The notes under the pieces: model-generated | Databases searched by the model: none | The model's input: only the letters and a program-made list of their open reading frames with translations | Told to the model about the DNA's origin: nothing | Shown here: one piece after another, positions 53,455 through 62,925 of the stretch | Position numbering within the stretch: the first letter of the stretch is position 1 | Layout of the letters: every line of letters begins with the position of its first letter | From: Nakamurella sp. PAMC28650 | Lineage (GTDB): Bacteria; Actinomycetota; Actinomycetes; Mycobacteriales; Nakamurellaceae | Length of the DNA: 64,000 nucleotides | Assembly (NCBI RefSeq): GCF_014303395.1 | Contig: NZ_CP060298.1 | Coordinates: 5,227,001-5,291,000 of the forward strand | Reading direction: 5' to 3' | Translations under genes and position numbers: made by a program

Positions 53455-54606
53455 CTACCGGTCGAGGGCCGGTCGCTGGTCGGCAGCGGCGACGGGCCTC
53501 TCGGGCGCGTTCGCGGCGCCCGTCGGCGCACCGCCCTGGAATCCCTTGCGGACCGCCTCGAAGATGGCTGAACCCTGTCCGACCAGCGATGCCGCGATGT
53601 CACCGAGACCGTCGGCTCCGTTGAGGACCGTCACATTGGCCCCGTTGAGTCCCTGTGCCGCCGACTTCACGATCTCCGGGAGTTGCTCGATCAGCATGCG
53701 ATCGAGAGCGACCCGATTGTTGGAAGCAGCCGCCGCAGCCAGCACCTGGATCTTCTGCGCCTCGGCCGCCGCCAGAATTCTCGTCTTCTCCGCCTCTGCC
53801 TGGGCCGGTTTGACGACCTCGGCGACCAGTTGCTGCTCACGGAGTTCGGCGTTGCGCTCGGCGACGGCCTTCTGGGCCTGCAGGACCTCCAGCTGGGCCC
53901 GCGCCTGGGTGAGCGGTCCGGCCTGGGCCGCGGTGGCCTGCGCCTTGTCGACCTCGGCCTTGTACTGGGCCTGCAGCACGGTGGTCTGGCGTTGGTACTC
54001 GGCCTGCTTCCGCAGGGAATCCTGTTCCGCCTGGGCAGCGAACTGGTTGGCGTTGGATTGCGCGATGGAGGCGGCCTGCTGGATGGCCGCGTTGTGCGGG
54101 GCCGACATCGCCACGATGTACCCGAGCTGCCCGTCGTCGATGGACTGGATCTGCAGGGCGTCGACGGTCAGGCCGATCTTGGCCATCTCGGCCTTGCTGC
54201 CGTCGAGCACCTCGGTAGCCAGTTTCTGCCGTTCGGTGACGATCTCCTGGACGGTCATCGAACCGATGATGGACCTCAGGTGGCCGGCGAAGATCCGGCC
54301 GGTCAGGACGGACATCTGATCCTGGTCGGACAGGAACCGCTGCCCCGCCGCGACGATCGAATCCACGTCACTGCCCACCTTGAAGGCGATGACGGCCTTG
54401 ACGTTGAGCGCGATACCCTGCTTGGTGACACAGGTTTCCTGTACCTCGGCCTCGCTCATGGCCAGCGACAACAGATTCGCCCGACGCACGAACGGCAGCA
54501 CATAGGCGCCATGGCCGATGACGACGCGGAAGGGTGAGCCTCCGTTGGAGCGGCCACCGGAGATCAGCAACGCCTGGTCGGGGTCGGGAACTCGGTATCC
54601 GAACAT
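53455..54606 (-). CDS. Flotillin/SPFH domain protein
   Basis: A 383-aa SPFH protein. It starts MFGYRVPDPDQALLISGG. The SPFH/Band 7 core includes FRVVIGHGAYVLPFVRRANLL and LSLAMSEAEVQETCVTKQG. A long Ala/Gln/Glu-rich coiled coil follows (about 205-320, AEQDSLRKQAEYQRQ; EAEKTRILAAAEAQ). Flotillins scaffold membrane microdomains and oligomerise. There is no partner NfeD gene next to it. The ATG at 54606 matches the family start. Confidence 0.9.
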   Translation of the reverse strand: MFGYRVPDPDQALLISGGRSNGGSPFRVVIGHGAYVLPFVRRANLLSLAMSEAEVQETCVTKQGIALNVKAVIAFKVGSDVDSIVAAGQRFLSDQDQMSVLTGRIFAGHLRSIIGSMTVQEIVTERQKLATEVLDGSKAEMAKIGLTVDALQIQSIDDGQLGYIVAMSAPHNAAIQQAASIAQSNANQFAAQAEQDSLRKQAEYQRQTTVLQAQYKAEVDKAQATAAQAGPLTQARAQLEVLQAQKAVAERNAELREQQLVAEVVKPAQAEAEKTRILAAAEAQKIQVLAAAAASNNRVALDRMLIEQLPEIVKSAAQGLNGANVTVLNGADGLGDIAASLVGQGSAIFEAVRKGFQGGAPTGAANAPERPVAAADQRPALDR

Positions 54607-54848
54607 CGTGCAGGCGCCTCTTCCGGTGGTGGTGGATGAACAGCGTGCCTGTCCGGACGGCGTGCACGACCGACCTACCCCGCTTCCGTGCGCGACGCGC
54701 CGGGCTACTCGGGTTCGGTCGATTCCGACGCTACGCCGATCCGGTGCCCGATGGGCCGCCACCGGTCACGACCACGCGCACCGATTCACCTCAGGTGTCG
54801 AGACATCTCCGCCACCGACGATTCCCGGCGATGAGCACAGAAGCCGGG

Positions 54849-55046
54849 TCAGCAGGCGGTCGGGCCGGCCACCGCGTTGAAGCGGCCCGTGATCCGGTTC
54901 CTGCCACGCAGCGATCGGGCCATGAGCCGGCCACCCCACACGGCTCCGACACATAGAATTCCGAACATCGCATCGACGGCCATCGACACCTGGATGGGGA
55001 AGGGCCCGTAGCCGACCTCCCGAAAACCCTGGACTTCCACAGGCAT
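54849..55046 (-). CDS. Possible small membrane protein (65 aa)
   Basis: A frame starting MPVEVQGFREVGYGPFP with one hydrophobic segment, AVDAMFGILCVGAVWGGRLM, and a basic R-S-L-R-G-R-N-R tail. It lies in a gap with no other candidate. Composition is compatible with coding, but it is short and I recognise no family. It may be a chance frame. Confidence 0.3.
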   Translation of the reverse strand: MPVEVQGFREVGYGPFPIQVSMAVDAMFGILCVGAVWGGRLMARSLRGRNRITGRFNAVAGPTAC

Positions 55047-55211
55047 GGCTATCACTCCCGCAAACTCACGAGCAGAGCCCCGACGGCACCACCAACCCCA
55101 GTATGCGACCGCGCCCCACCGGCCGATGGGTAACCCCCGTCACACCCTGCACCCTCACATCGGTCGACGACGCGGCCACTCGCGCCGCGCGCTGCCGGCG
55201 GGTGGACACTG

Positions 55212-55487
55212 GTGGACGTGGATGCAGATCTTCGGGCACAGCGCCGCCGCTTCGTTCTCGCGCACCACCCTGATCGCGGCGGAGACGCCCGAACCTTCGT
55301 GGCCGGGCTGGCCGACTTCGACCGCCCCCGGCCCGACGTGCCGCGGTTCGCCGGCGAGGTCCTCCACGGCGCCGGACGCGTAGCGGAGCAGGAGGCGACC
55401 TGGCCCGTCAGCGTCGTGACGCGCCTTCTTCGCCGGACGACATCTCCTCCAGGTCACCGGGTACCCCCGGGTCCTCGGACGAGGTGA
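55212..55487 (+). CDS. Mini J-domain-like protein (91 aa)
   Basis: A 91-aa protein whose first 40 residues resemble helices II-III of a J domain, with the diagnostic H-P-D in RRRFVLAHHPDRGGDARTF. The tail is Pro/Arg-rich with no zinc or substrate-binding domain. J domains stimulate DnaK ATPase. Short HPDRGGD proteins of this kind occur in actinobacteria but are little studied. GTG start at 55212; GTG 55218 is also possible. Confidence 0.6.
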   Translation: MDVDADLRAQRRRFVLAHHPDRGGDARTFVAGLADFDRPRPDVPRFAGEVLHGAGRVAEQEATWPVSVVTRLLRRTTSPPGHRVPPGPRTR

Positions 55488-55499
55488 ACCGCGGAGCTG

Positions 55500-55955
55500 T
55501 CAGAGCATCTCCGGCCTGCGCACCCGGGCTGCGCACAACACGAGGTCTGCGGTGATCGACCGGAGCGAGGACACGCAGTCCGGAAGGACCTCGGCCGAGA
55601 TGTGGTCGAAGGCGTGCACGAAGGTCGATCCGAGCCCCGCCATCACCGCACGACCGTGGTCGGTCAGCCCGACGATGGAACGCCGGCGGTCGGTGGGGTG
55701 CGGACTGCGGTGAGCCAGGTCCTGCCGCTCCAACCGATCGACCAGCGCCGTCACACTGCTGGTGTTGTAGCCGAGCATGGCCCCGAGTTCGCTCTGGCCC
55801 AGATCCCCGCAGGTGTGCAGGTAGCTCATCGCCTGGGTCTGGCTGATGTCGACCTGCAGGTCGCCGGCCACCGCCTGCCGGTAGTGCTCACCGGCCAGGA
55901 TCAGCTCTCGGAGCGCCTGCGCTGCATCCTCGAGTGTTCCGCCGTCGTCTGACAT
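55500..55955 (-). CDS. MarR family transcriptional regulator
   Basis: A 151-aa winged-helix regulator: ISQTQAMSYLHTCGDLGQSE, LGYNTSSVTALVDRLERQDL (recognition helix) and HRSPHPTDRRRSIVGLTDHG (the wing with D-R-R). It probably binds the palindromes just upstream of its own gene. No adjacent target gene is on the other strand within 1 kb, so its ligand and regulon are unknown. Confidence 0.92.
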   Translation of the reverse strand: MSDDGGTLEDAAQALRELILAGEHYRQAVAGDLQVDISQTQAMSYLHTCGDLGQSELGAMLGYNTSSVTALVDRLERQDLAHRSPHPTDRRRSIVGLTDHGRAVMAGLGSTFVHAFDHISAEVLPDCVSSLRSITADLVLCAARVRRPEML

Positions 55956-55994
55956 CAGGTGAACCTAGCCGACCACCGTGCCACTTGACCACCA

Positions 55995-56025
55995 ATTCAC
56001 ACGGCGAACGAATTGCTTGACAAGC
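55995..56025. promoter_or_regulatory. Candidate MarR operator
   Basis: GCTTGACAAGC (56015-56025) is a perfect 11-base palindrome, and AATTC / GAATT arms (from about 55995) lie immediately left of it. Both are 40-70 bases upstream of the MarR start, as expected for autoregulation. Confidence 0.4.
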
Positions 56026-56192
56026 GAGGTGCCGGTCTGCAAGATCGGAGTATTGCGCTCAGTGGTGCACGCCCGCATGGTCTTGCCGGTCAAACAGTCG
56101 GCCGGCAAGATCTCGCCGGGTCGCCGAAGGTTCGCCCGGGGGGTCGCCCGAGGCGTCGCCCAGCCCTCCGGCCGTGACTGATTCCCGGCCGC

Positions 56193-56930
56193 TCACCATC
56201 TCCGGACGCCGAGTGCCTCCACCGGCAATTGCCGGGCGGTCACATGGCGGGCGATGTCATCGACCGTCGTCCCGTGACCGAAGGCGTACCCACGAAGGAC
56301 GGCCAACGAGTCGATCGGGTCGAGGCCCAGCGCGACGTTGATCATGCCCATCGCGATCCACACCTGCGACCGGCTCCGGACAGCGTCATTGGCACACCAC
56401 ACCGGTTCTGCCTTCGGAGAGTCGCCCAGCCCGGAGTTCGCCACCAGCAGCGCACCGATGATGTCGATGGCATTCTTGACGTCGTTCAGCGCACTCTCGG
56501 AGATATCGGGACGCGGATCCGCGTAGTAGAGATCCACCGCGGCGTCCCCGCCGAATTCTTCGGTGGTGACCGGCAGCGAAAGAATGGCCCGGTACGGCGT
56601 AGTGGCCAGCAATTCGCGGTAGAAGATCGGCCAGCGCTTTCCCATCGTGTCGGCGGTGGCCATCACCGCGCCGTCCTCGGCATGGGCGGTCAGGCAGGGA
56701 CCCTCACCGACCGTGAATTGCAGACGCTCGGCCAGCACCGCGTCGTCGTCGCTGGCTCCCAGTGGAACCCGATGACGGAACCCGCTGAAGAAGCTGATTC
56801 CGGCGCCGTCGACCGGTAGCACCTGGGCGCAGGCCCTCATCAATCGGGTCGGCAGCAATTCCGGGCCCGGAAGTTCGGGTTGTTCGCCCGTCGACGAGAG
56901 TGCGGCGATCCGACCGGCGACATCCATCAT
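56193..56930 (-). CDS. GAF and ANTAR domain-containing regulator
   Basis: A 245-aa protein. The GAF sensor (about 25-165) includes VDGAGISFFSGFRHRVPLGASDD-like strands and FTVGEGPCLTAH, a common GAF segment. The C-terminal ANTAR domain (about 185-240) reads SRSQVWIAMGMINVALGLDP then GTTVDDIARHVTARQL. ANTAR proteins bind two-hairpin RNA leaders and act as antiterminators. Its target RNA is not evident nearby. Confidence 0.88.
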   Translation of the reverse strand: MMDVAGRIAALSSTGEQPELPGPELLPTRLMRACAQVLPVDGAGISFFSGFRHRVPLGASDDDAVLAERLQFTVGEGPCLTAHAEDGAVMATADTMGKRWPIFYRELLATTPYRAILSLPVTTEEFGGDAAVDLYYADPRPDISESALNDVKNAIDIIGALLVANSGLGDSPKAEPVWCANDAVRSRSQVWIAMGMINVALGLDPIDSLAVLRGYAFGHGTTVDDIARHVTARQLPVEALGVRRW

Positions 56931-57083
56931 CGACCGGTGTCCTGGGGTATTGCGTCCTCACGAGCGGACTCCGGCAACGACGCGATCATTCGTACAGCGT
57001 AAGGCACGCCACCGGCAGCACCATTCCACCCACGACCTCTCCCGACCGGCGGCCGGCTGTCGATTTTGCGACCGCAGTTGGCG

Positions 57084-57857
57084 TCAGCCGTTCCCCAGCA
57101 GATCGACGATCTGTGTGCCGGCGGCCCGGAGCCGGACGACCGTGGCCTCGATGACGGCATCGGTCATCCTTTCCGACGGTCCCGACACGGACAGCGCCAT
57201 CAATGGATGCATGTGCAGTGCGACCGCGACACAACGCACACCGATCTCCATCTCGCCTTCGTCCAGGACGTAACCGTTGGCCCGTACCGCCTTCAGGTGC
57301 TCGAGCATCGCCGAGAGGTCGGTGATCGTGCCCGGTGTCCGGGACGGCAGGCCGGTGTGCCGGAGAAGCCGAGCGGCGTGGTCGTCGGTCAACATCGACA
57401 GCAGGGCCTTCCCCACTCCCGTGCAGTGCAGGGGGACGCGCCGGCCCAGTTCGGTGAACATCCGCATGGAGTGGCTTCCGGTGGCCTGCCCGACGTATTC
57501 GGCCGCGGAGCCAGACAGGACGGCCAGGTTGACCGTCTCGCCGAGAGCTCCGGCCAACCGGAGCAGAAGCGGCCGGGTCCGCTGCCCGATCAGGGAGTTC
57601 GCAGTCTCGCCCAGCGTCACCAGGCGGGTGCCGAGACAGTACCGGCGATCGGGCAGCTGCCGGAGGTATCCGCGATCGAGCAGGGTGCGGGCCAGGCGGT
57701 GGATGGTGGCCACCGACAGCGTGGTCTCGGCGGCGATCTCGGTGATGCTCAGCGCGCCACCCGCCGACTGGATCACCTCGAGGATGTCCAGCGCGCGCCC
57801 CACCGATTGCACCGGGGTGGAGGCGGCCCTGGGCTCCCTCGGGTCGCCCGCCGTCAT
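57084..57857 (-). CDS. IclR family transcriptional regulator
   Basis: A 257-aa regulator with an N-terminal winged HTH (VGRALDILEVIQSAGGALSI; LSVATIHRLARTLLDRGYL) and a C-terminal IclR effector domain (LHCTGVGKALLSML; YVLDEGEMEIGVRCVAV). It is divergent from malate synthase G, so it probably controls the glyoxylate/glycolate genes. The ATG at 57857 was chosen over 57938, whose extra residues lack family similarity. Confidence 0.92.
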   Translation of the reverse strand: MTAGDPREPRAASTPVQSVGRALDILEVIQSAGGALSITEIAAETTLSVATIHRLARTLLDRGYLRQLPDRRYCLGTRLVTLGETANSLIGQRTRPLLLRLAGALGETVNLAVLSGSAAEYVGQATGSHSMRMFTELGRRVPLHCTGVGKALLSMLTDDHAARLLRHTGLPSRTPGTITDLSAMLEHLKAVRANGYVLDEGEMEIGVRCVAVALHMHPLMALSVSGPSERMTDAVIEATVVRLRAAGTQIVDLLGNG

Positions 57858-57939
57858 GTCGCGCTGTTGCCAGTGGTCATCGGACCCTCCTTGACGTGGC
57901 CTGGAGTTCCGTTCAAACTTAGACCATGCAGAATACATT

Positions 57940-57954
57940 TTCCACCTGATGGAA
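57940..57954. promoter_or_regulatory. Candidate IclR operator
   Basis: TTCCA-cctga-TGGAA is a perfect palindrome with 5-bp arms between the divergent IclR and malate synthase genes, resembling known IclR-type boxes. It would let IclR control both genes. Confidence 0.45.
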
Positions 57955-58050
57955 TCCTGAAGCTGATCCGAGCTGTCCGGGGCCCATCACGTCACCCATT
58001 GCTCGACCGTCGTCCGACGTCATGGACTGCGGACCCTCAAGGAGGCAAAA

Positions 58051-60237
58051 TTGACCGACCGATCCGACTACCTGCTCCGTGGCTCGCTGACGGTGGATCC
58101 GCAACTGGTGGACTTCATCGAATCCGAGGTGCTCCCGGAGGTGGCCGTGACGGCGGAGCAGTTCTGGACCGGGCTGTCGCTGGTCGTCGACACGCTGGCC
58201 CCGCGGAACCGCGACCTGCTGGCTGCGCGCACGGTGATCCAGGATTCCATCGACGCCTGGCACCGGGAACGGGCGGGTCGACCGTTCGACGCTTCGGAGT
58301 ACCACGACTTCCTCACCGGGATCGGATACCTGGTTCCGCGCGGCCCGGAATTCGTCATCGACACCGACCGCGTGGATGACGAGATCGCCGTCATCGCAGG
58401 CCCGCAGCTCGTGGTCCCGGCGTCGAATGCGCGATATGCCATCAACGCGGCCAACGCTCGTTGGGGATCCCTGTACGACGGCCTCTACGGAACCGACGCG
58501 ATGGGCAGTCCCCCACCGGCCGGCGACTACGACCGGGCCCGCGGCTCGCAGGTGGTGGCCTGGGCACGGAGGTTCCTGGGCGACGTGGTGCCGCTGGCCG
58601 GTGGTCGGCATTCGCAGGCCCGGCGGTACAGCGTCGACGCCGGACGCCTGGTGGTCGACCAGATCGACGGCACCCGCGCCGAACTGGCGGACCCGACCTG
58701 GTTCGCCGGGTACACGGGCGAGGCCGGGCTGCCCAGCTCGGTACTGCTGGAGCATCATGGCCTCGGCATCGAACTGATCATCGATCCCTCGACCCGGGTC
58801 GGCCGGGACGACCCGGCCGGGATCGCCGATGTCGTCATCGAATCCGCCGTGACCACGATCATCGACTTCGAGGATTCCGTCGCCGCGGTCGACGCGTCGG
58901 ATAAGGTCACCGCCTACCGCAATTGGCTCGGGCTGATGACCGGGCGGCTCACCGAGGAGGTCAGCAAGGGCGACAGGACCTTCACCCGTCGGCTGACCCC
59001 GCACCGGACGATCACCACCCCGGACGGAGGTCAGCGGCAGGTGCGCAGCCGGGCATTGCTGTTGGCCCGCAACGTGGGTCACCTGATGACGACCCCGGCC
59101 GTCCTGGACTCGGGCGGCCACGAGATCCCCGAGGGGCTGCTGGATGCCATGGTGACCGTCACGATCGCGCTCACCGATCTCGGAGCACCAGGATCGACGG
59201 CGAACTCACCGGCCAGGTCTGTCTACATCGTCAAGCCGAAGATGCACGGTCCTACCGAGGTCGCCTTCGCCGACGAGCTCTTCGGTCTCGTCGAACGGGT
59301 GCTCTTGCTGCCGGTCGACACGGTGAAGATCGGAATCATGGACGAGGAACGCCGGACGACGGTCAACCTGGCCGAATCGATCCGCGCGGCGAAATCACGG
59401 GTGGCCTTCATCAATACCGGTTTTCTCGATCGCACCGGTGACGAGATCCACACCTCCATGGGGGCCGGTCCGATGGTCCGCAAATCCGACATGAAGGCGC
59501 AGCCGTGGATCAAGGCCTACGAGGACTGGAACGTCGACGTCGGATTGGCCTGCGGTCTGCACGGTCGCGCCCAGATCGGTAAAGGGATGTGGGCGGCACC
59601 GGATCTGATGGCCGACATGCTCGAGGACAAACTGGCCCAACCACAGGCCGGCGCCTCCTGCGCCTGGGTGCCCTCACCGACGGCCGCGACCCTGCACGCC
59701 ACGCACTATCACCGCGTCGATGTCGCAGCGCGACAGCAGCAGCTCGCCGCCGGCGGCGCCCGGGCCCGGCTCGCCGACCTGTTGCAGATCCCGGTGGAAT
59801 CCGACCCGTCCTGGTCGCCCGCGGAGATCCAGGCGGAGATCGAGAACAATGCCCAGGGCATCCTTGGCTACGTGGTCCGGTGGGTGGATCAGGGTGTCGG
59901 ATGCTCGAAGGTCCCCGACATCAACGGCGTGGCGTTGATGGAGGATCGCGCCACCTGCCGGATCTCCTCGCAGCACCTGGCCAACTGGCTCGAGCACCGG
60001 ATCGTCACCCTGGCGGAGGTCGACGGCGCCCTGCGGAAGACGGCGATGATCGTCGACGAGCAGAACGCGGACGACCCGCGGTACCGCCCGATGGCGCCCA
60101 CCTTCGACGGCGAGGCCTTCCGCGCCGCCCGCGATCTGATCGTGCTGGGAACCGCCCAGCCCGCCGGCTATACCGAGCCGATCCTGCACGCCCACCGACA
60201 GGCCGCAAAGGCCGCAAGGCCCGAAGGAGCATTCTGA
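58051..60237 (+). CDS. glcB: Malate synthase G
   Basis: A 728-aa glyoxylate-shunt enzyme that condenses glyoxylate and acetyl-CoA to malate. It is the long G isoform. Recognisable segments: [35 protein letters not shown] (catalytic Glu/Asp), [31 protein letters not shown] and [19 protein letters not shown]. The start is a TTG at 58051, set by AGGAGG six bases upstream. It is divergent from IclR and overlaps GlcG by one base. Confidence 0.96.
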   Translation: MTDRSDYLLRGSLTVDPQLVDFIESEVLPEVAVTAEQFWTGLSLVVDTLAPRNRDLLAARTVIQDSIDAWHRERAGRPFDASEYHDFLTGIGYLVPRGPEFVIDTDRVDDEIAVIAGPQLVVPASNARYAINAANARWGSLYDGLYGTDAMGSPPPAGDYDRARGSQVVAWARRFLGDVVPLAGGRHSQARRYSVDAGRLVVDQIDGTRAELADPTWFAGYTGEAGLPSSVLLEHHGLGIELIIDPSTRVGRDDPAGIADVVIESAVTTIIDFEDSVAAVDASDKVTAYRNWLGLMTGRLTEEVSKGDRTFTRRLTPHRTITTPDGGQRQVRSRALLLARNVGHLMTTPAVLDSGGHEIPEGLLDAMVTVTIALTDLGAPGSTANSPARSVYIVKPKMHGPTEVAFADELFGLVERVLLLPVDTVKIGIMDEERRTTVNLAESIRAAKSRVAFINTGFLDRTGDEIHTSMGAGPMVRKSDMKAQPWIKAYEDWNVDVGLACGLHGRAQIGKGMWAAPDLMADMLEDKLAQPQAGASCAWVPSPTAATLHATHYHRVDVAARQQQLAAGGARARLADLLQIPVESDPSWSPAEIQAEIENNAQGILGYVVRWVDQGVGCSKVPDINGVALMEDRATCRISSQHLANWLEHRIVTLAEVDGALRKTAMIVDEQNADDPRYRPMAPTFDGEAFRAARDLIVLGTAQPAGYTEPILHAHRQAAKAARPEGAF

Positions 60238-60677
60238 TGCCCTCTACCGAACACCTGACGTTGGACCTGGCCCGCGAAATCATCGCGGGCGTGAGAGCAG
60301 CCGGCCGAACCGCAGGGCTGCAGCCACTTTCGGTCGTCGTCCTGGACGCCGGCGGCCATGTCACCGCGTTCGAACGGGAGGACGGAGCGGCTAACATGCG
60401 GTTCCAGATCGCGTTCGGCAAGGCGCACGGAGCCCTCGCCCTCGGCATGGGCTCGCGTGGATTGATGGTGCGGGCCGAGCAGCAGCCCTATTTCATCGCC
60501 GCCGCCACGGCCGCTGTCGGCGGTGCCCTCATCCCGGTGCCGGGCGGATTGCTGCTCAAGGACTCCACCGGCCGCACCATCGGTGCCGTCGGCGTCTCGG
60601 GCGACACTTCGAACCACGACGAAGCGGCCGCGTCCACCGGCGTGACCGGGGTCGGCCTGGACTTCTCGACCGGCTGA
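60237..60677 (+). CDS. glcG: GlcG/HbpS family protein
   Basis: A 146-aa protein covering the family: LTLDLAREIIAGVRAAGRTA, SVVVLDAGGHVTAFEREDGA, KAHGALALGMGSR, VPGGLLLKDSTGRTIGAVGV. Members bind heme or cobalamin, or accompany glycolate oxidase genes; the exact role is unclear. The ATG overlaps the malate synthase stop (TGATG), so it is co-translated with glcB and shares IclR control. Confidence 0.9.
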   Translation: MPSTEHLTLDLAREIIAGVRAAGRTAGLQPLSVVVLDAGGHVTAFEREDGAANMRFQIAFGKAHGALALGMGSRGLMVRAEQQPYFIAAATAAVGGALIPVPGGLLLKDSTGRTIGAVGVSGDTSNHDEAAASTGVTGVGLDFSTG

Positions 60678-60705
60678 TGCCCGGAACCAGGCAACGGAGG
60701 CAATC

Positions 60706-61140
60706 ATGCCGGACTCGTTCGATCTCCAGAGATTCCTCACCGCGCAGAACGCAGGGGGTACCTACGACCAGGCTGTCCTGGAGCTCCGCCGTGGTCGGAA
60801 GCGGAGCCACTGGATGTGGTTCGTCTTCCCCCAGATCGCGGGGCTGGGTACCAGCCCGATGTCCCGGCGCTATGCCATTTCGGGTGTGGAGGAAGCCACC
60901 GCGTATCTTCAGCATCACATGCTGGGGCCGCGGCTGCGGGAGGTGTCGAACATCGTGGTCGACGCGTCGACGTCAGATGCCGTCACTATTTTCGGCGGCA
61001 TCGACGCGCAGAAGCTCAGATCGTCGATGACCCTGTTCCGGCGGGCCGACCCGACCGAGCCCGTCTTCGCCGCGGTACTCGGTCAGTTCTTCGACGGCCT
61101 GCCGGACCGCGCGACGGAGGAACTGCTGGGCTCCGTCTGA
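60706..61140 (+). CDS. DUF1810 family protein
   Basis: A 144-aa protein matching DUF1810: DLQRFLTAQNAGGTYDQAVL, KRSHWMWFVFPQIAGLG, SRRYAISGVEEATAYL, FGGIDAQKLRSSMTLF. The W-M-W-F-V-F-P-Q motif is diagnostic. No function has been established for the family. It lies close after GlcG on the same strand. Confidence 0.9.
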   Translation: MPDSFDLQRFLTAQNAGGTYDQAVLELRRGRKRSHWMWFVFPQIAGLGTSPMSRRYAISGVEEATAYLQHHMLGPRLREVSNIVVDASTSDAVTIFGGIDAQKLRSSMTLFRRADPTEPVFAAVLGQFFDGLPDRATEELLGSV

Positions 61141-61165
61141 ACACCGGAGCCCGTAGCCTGGTGGT

Positions 61166-61516
61166 ATGGCGGCACCCCGGGACGACTACTGGAGCGACCG
61201 GCTGGAATCGGTGCTCGCCGGACTGCACGAGGACATCCAGTCCCTCGAATCGGAGCTGGCCGCCACCAGGGCGATTCGCGCCAACGGGAGCGATGACGAC
61301 GAACACGATCCCGACGGGGTCCCGTTGAGTTCGGTGCTCCAACTCCTGGAGGGACAACGGATGCGCACCCTCGGCCAGGCCCGCGAGGCGGAGATCGCGT
61401 TGGTCGATCTCGGGCAGGGACGATTCGGCATCTGCAGGAAGTGCTCTCAACGCATTCCCTCGTCCAGACTGGAGATCAAGCCGACCACGCGCACCTGCCT
61501 GAAGTGCGCCGCCTGA
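61166..61516 (+). CDS. DksA/TraR family zinc-finger protein
   Basis: A 116-aa protein with an N-terminal helical/coiled part (ESVLAGLHEDIQSLESELAA) and a C-terminal C4 zinc finger: GICRKCSQRIPSSRLEIKPT then TCLKC. The spacing C-x2-C-x17-C-x2-C is typical of DksA/TraR. Actinobacterial homologues may bind the RNA polymerase secondary channel, but their role is not as clear as for E. coli DksA. Confidence 0.88.
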   Translation: MAAPRDDYWSDRLESVLAGLHEDIQSLESELAATRAIRANGSDDDEHDPDGVPLSSVLQLLEGQRMRTLGQAREAEIALVDLGQGRFGICRKCSQRIPSSRLEIKPTTRTCLKCAA

Positions 61517-61753
61517 ACAGGTTTCGTCGGTGCATCGCCGGCCACCGTCAGCCCGGGGTCCATCACCCTGGTGCACGATCGGCTCGCGGTCGGACTCGCC
61601 CGGTGTATCGTCGCCGCGGCCGACTCTCCGCGGGGTGTCTTGGATCGGGGGTCGTCCACGGCGTGCTGATCGGTCGACTCATCAGTCTCTCCGGTGTACG
61701 CCCGGCAGTGCTGGAACCGACCCGGCAGCGCTGGAAACGAGGAGTGGAGCACA

Positions 61754-62788
61754 GTGGACGAGGATCAGGGCATGCCGGGGATCCACGACCCCGAATGGGC
61801 GAAGCGGGTCGCAGCGATCGAGAAGGAATTCCTCAAGGCCGACCGACGCCGGGGCGGGGGCCGGACAGATGTGCTGGCCGAACGGGGGCGCCCAGCCCGA
61901 CGATTCCGGACCGCCTACATCTGGGCGATCATCGCCTTCTCGGCCGTGGCCTATGCGGCCATCGCCCACCCCTGGGGGATCGAACCGGTACCGGTGGCCA
62001 ACGCGCCGCGGCCGATCGTGGCCCAGAACGCCGACGGCATCCCGGCGCCCTCGTCGACCGGTGGGGTCTCCCGTCCACCGGACGCCCCCAGCGGAGGTGC
62101 CGACCCCTTTGCCGGAAGTCCCGCCCGGGGCTGGCCCACCGCGGACCAAGGCGTGATCATGCCGACCGCAACGAAAGTCGGCCCCTACTCCTCGACGCAG
62201 GTATCGGCCGCACTGGATCTCGCGCACCGATACATCCTGTTGACCCGCGCGGACCCCCGCGTCCTGGTCGATCACCAGCTCCAGCTGCTCACCGCGATGG
62301 TCGACCCGGAGGAACTCAGCCGATCCGGCTTCCAGACCACCGGGCCGCATTCGGCTCTCCAGCCGACCCTGTTGGCACCGGGAAGTGCTTTGTCGGCGTC
62401 GATCCGGGTCAACGGCACCGTCAACGCCGCCTACCGTCCAGATGCCGCAGGCCGCCCCATGCTGCAGGTCACCACCAACCTCGTCTGGGCCTACCCGCTC
62501 GCTGATCGACCCGGTGTGATCACCGACGGCGGCACGATCGCCGTACGACACGACCAGATGACGCTCGACCTCTTCCCGTCCGACCCGAGACTGCGCACCA
62601 GGTTGTTCGTCGAGAGCATTCGCGGGTACCAGTTCAACATGGACTGCGCATACGCCGATCAAGGCCTGCTGGGCCTACCCCGCATCGACGATCCCTCACG
62701 GCTGCCCGCTCCGTCCGGCGCGATGCCCACCGGCAATCAGGCCTACGACCCGCACACTGCGATCGACGTCGGCCGGAGCTGCAGATGA
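61754..62788 (+). CDS. Membrane-anchored protein of unknown function
   Basis: A 344-aa protein with a charged N-terminal cytoplasmic head, one transmembrane helix at about residues 60-80 (AYIWAIIAFSAVAYAAIAHP), a Pro/Ser-rich linker, then an extracytoplasmic domain (AALDLAHRYILLTRADPRVL; LVWAYPLADRPGVITDGG; FVESIRGYQFNMDCAY). The pattern resembles a conserved secreted/membrane-anchored family of actinobacteria whose role is unknown to me. GAGGAG lies about 10 bases before the GTG at 61754. The stop overlaps the start of a 46-aa frame. Confidence 0.75.
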   Translation: MDEDQGMPGIHDPEWAKRVAAIEKEFLKADRRRGGGRTDVLAERGRPARRFRTAYIWAIIAFSAVAYAAIAHPWGIEPVPVANAPRPIVAQNADGIPAPSSTGGVSRPPDAPSGGADPFAGSPARGWPTADQGVIMPTATKVGPYSSTQVSAALDLAHRYILLTRADPRVLVDHQLQLLTAMVDPEELSRSGFQTTGPHSALQPTLLAPGSALSASIRVNGTVNAAYRPDAAGRPMLQVTTNLVWAYPLADRPGVITDGGTIAVRHDQMTLDLFPSDPRLRTRLFVESIRGYQFNMDCAYADQGLLGLPRIDDPSRLPAPSGAMPTGNQAYDPHTAIDVGRSCR

Positions 62789-62925
62789 GCACACCGACGA
62801 CCGAATCTCCGGGCCGGGGCACCTCCCCGCCGCCGCGCGCGGTCGGCCTGCACCTCTGGACGGCGTCCTGGAGAACCCGTTGCCCTGTCACGTTGCTCGA
62901 GCTCGCACCAGGAGGCATCAATTGA
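62785..62925 (+). CDS. Possible 46-aa linking frame
   Basis: An ATG overlapping the previous stop by 4 bases (ATGA) opens 46 codons (M-S-T-P-T-T-E-S-P-G) that end at TGA 62923-62925, overlapping the TTG start of the protease gene. It is Pro/Arg-rich with no domain. The overlaps at both ends suggest translational coupling, but the frame could be chance. Confidence 0.25.
   Translation: MSTPTTESPGRGTSPPPRAVGLHLWTASWRTRCPVTLLELAPGGIN

Noticed and set aside
55978-56181. 67-aa plus-strand frame between MarR and GAF-ANTAR genes
   Set aside because: It is Arg-rich, has no ribosome binding site and overlaps the candidate MarR operator.
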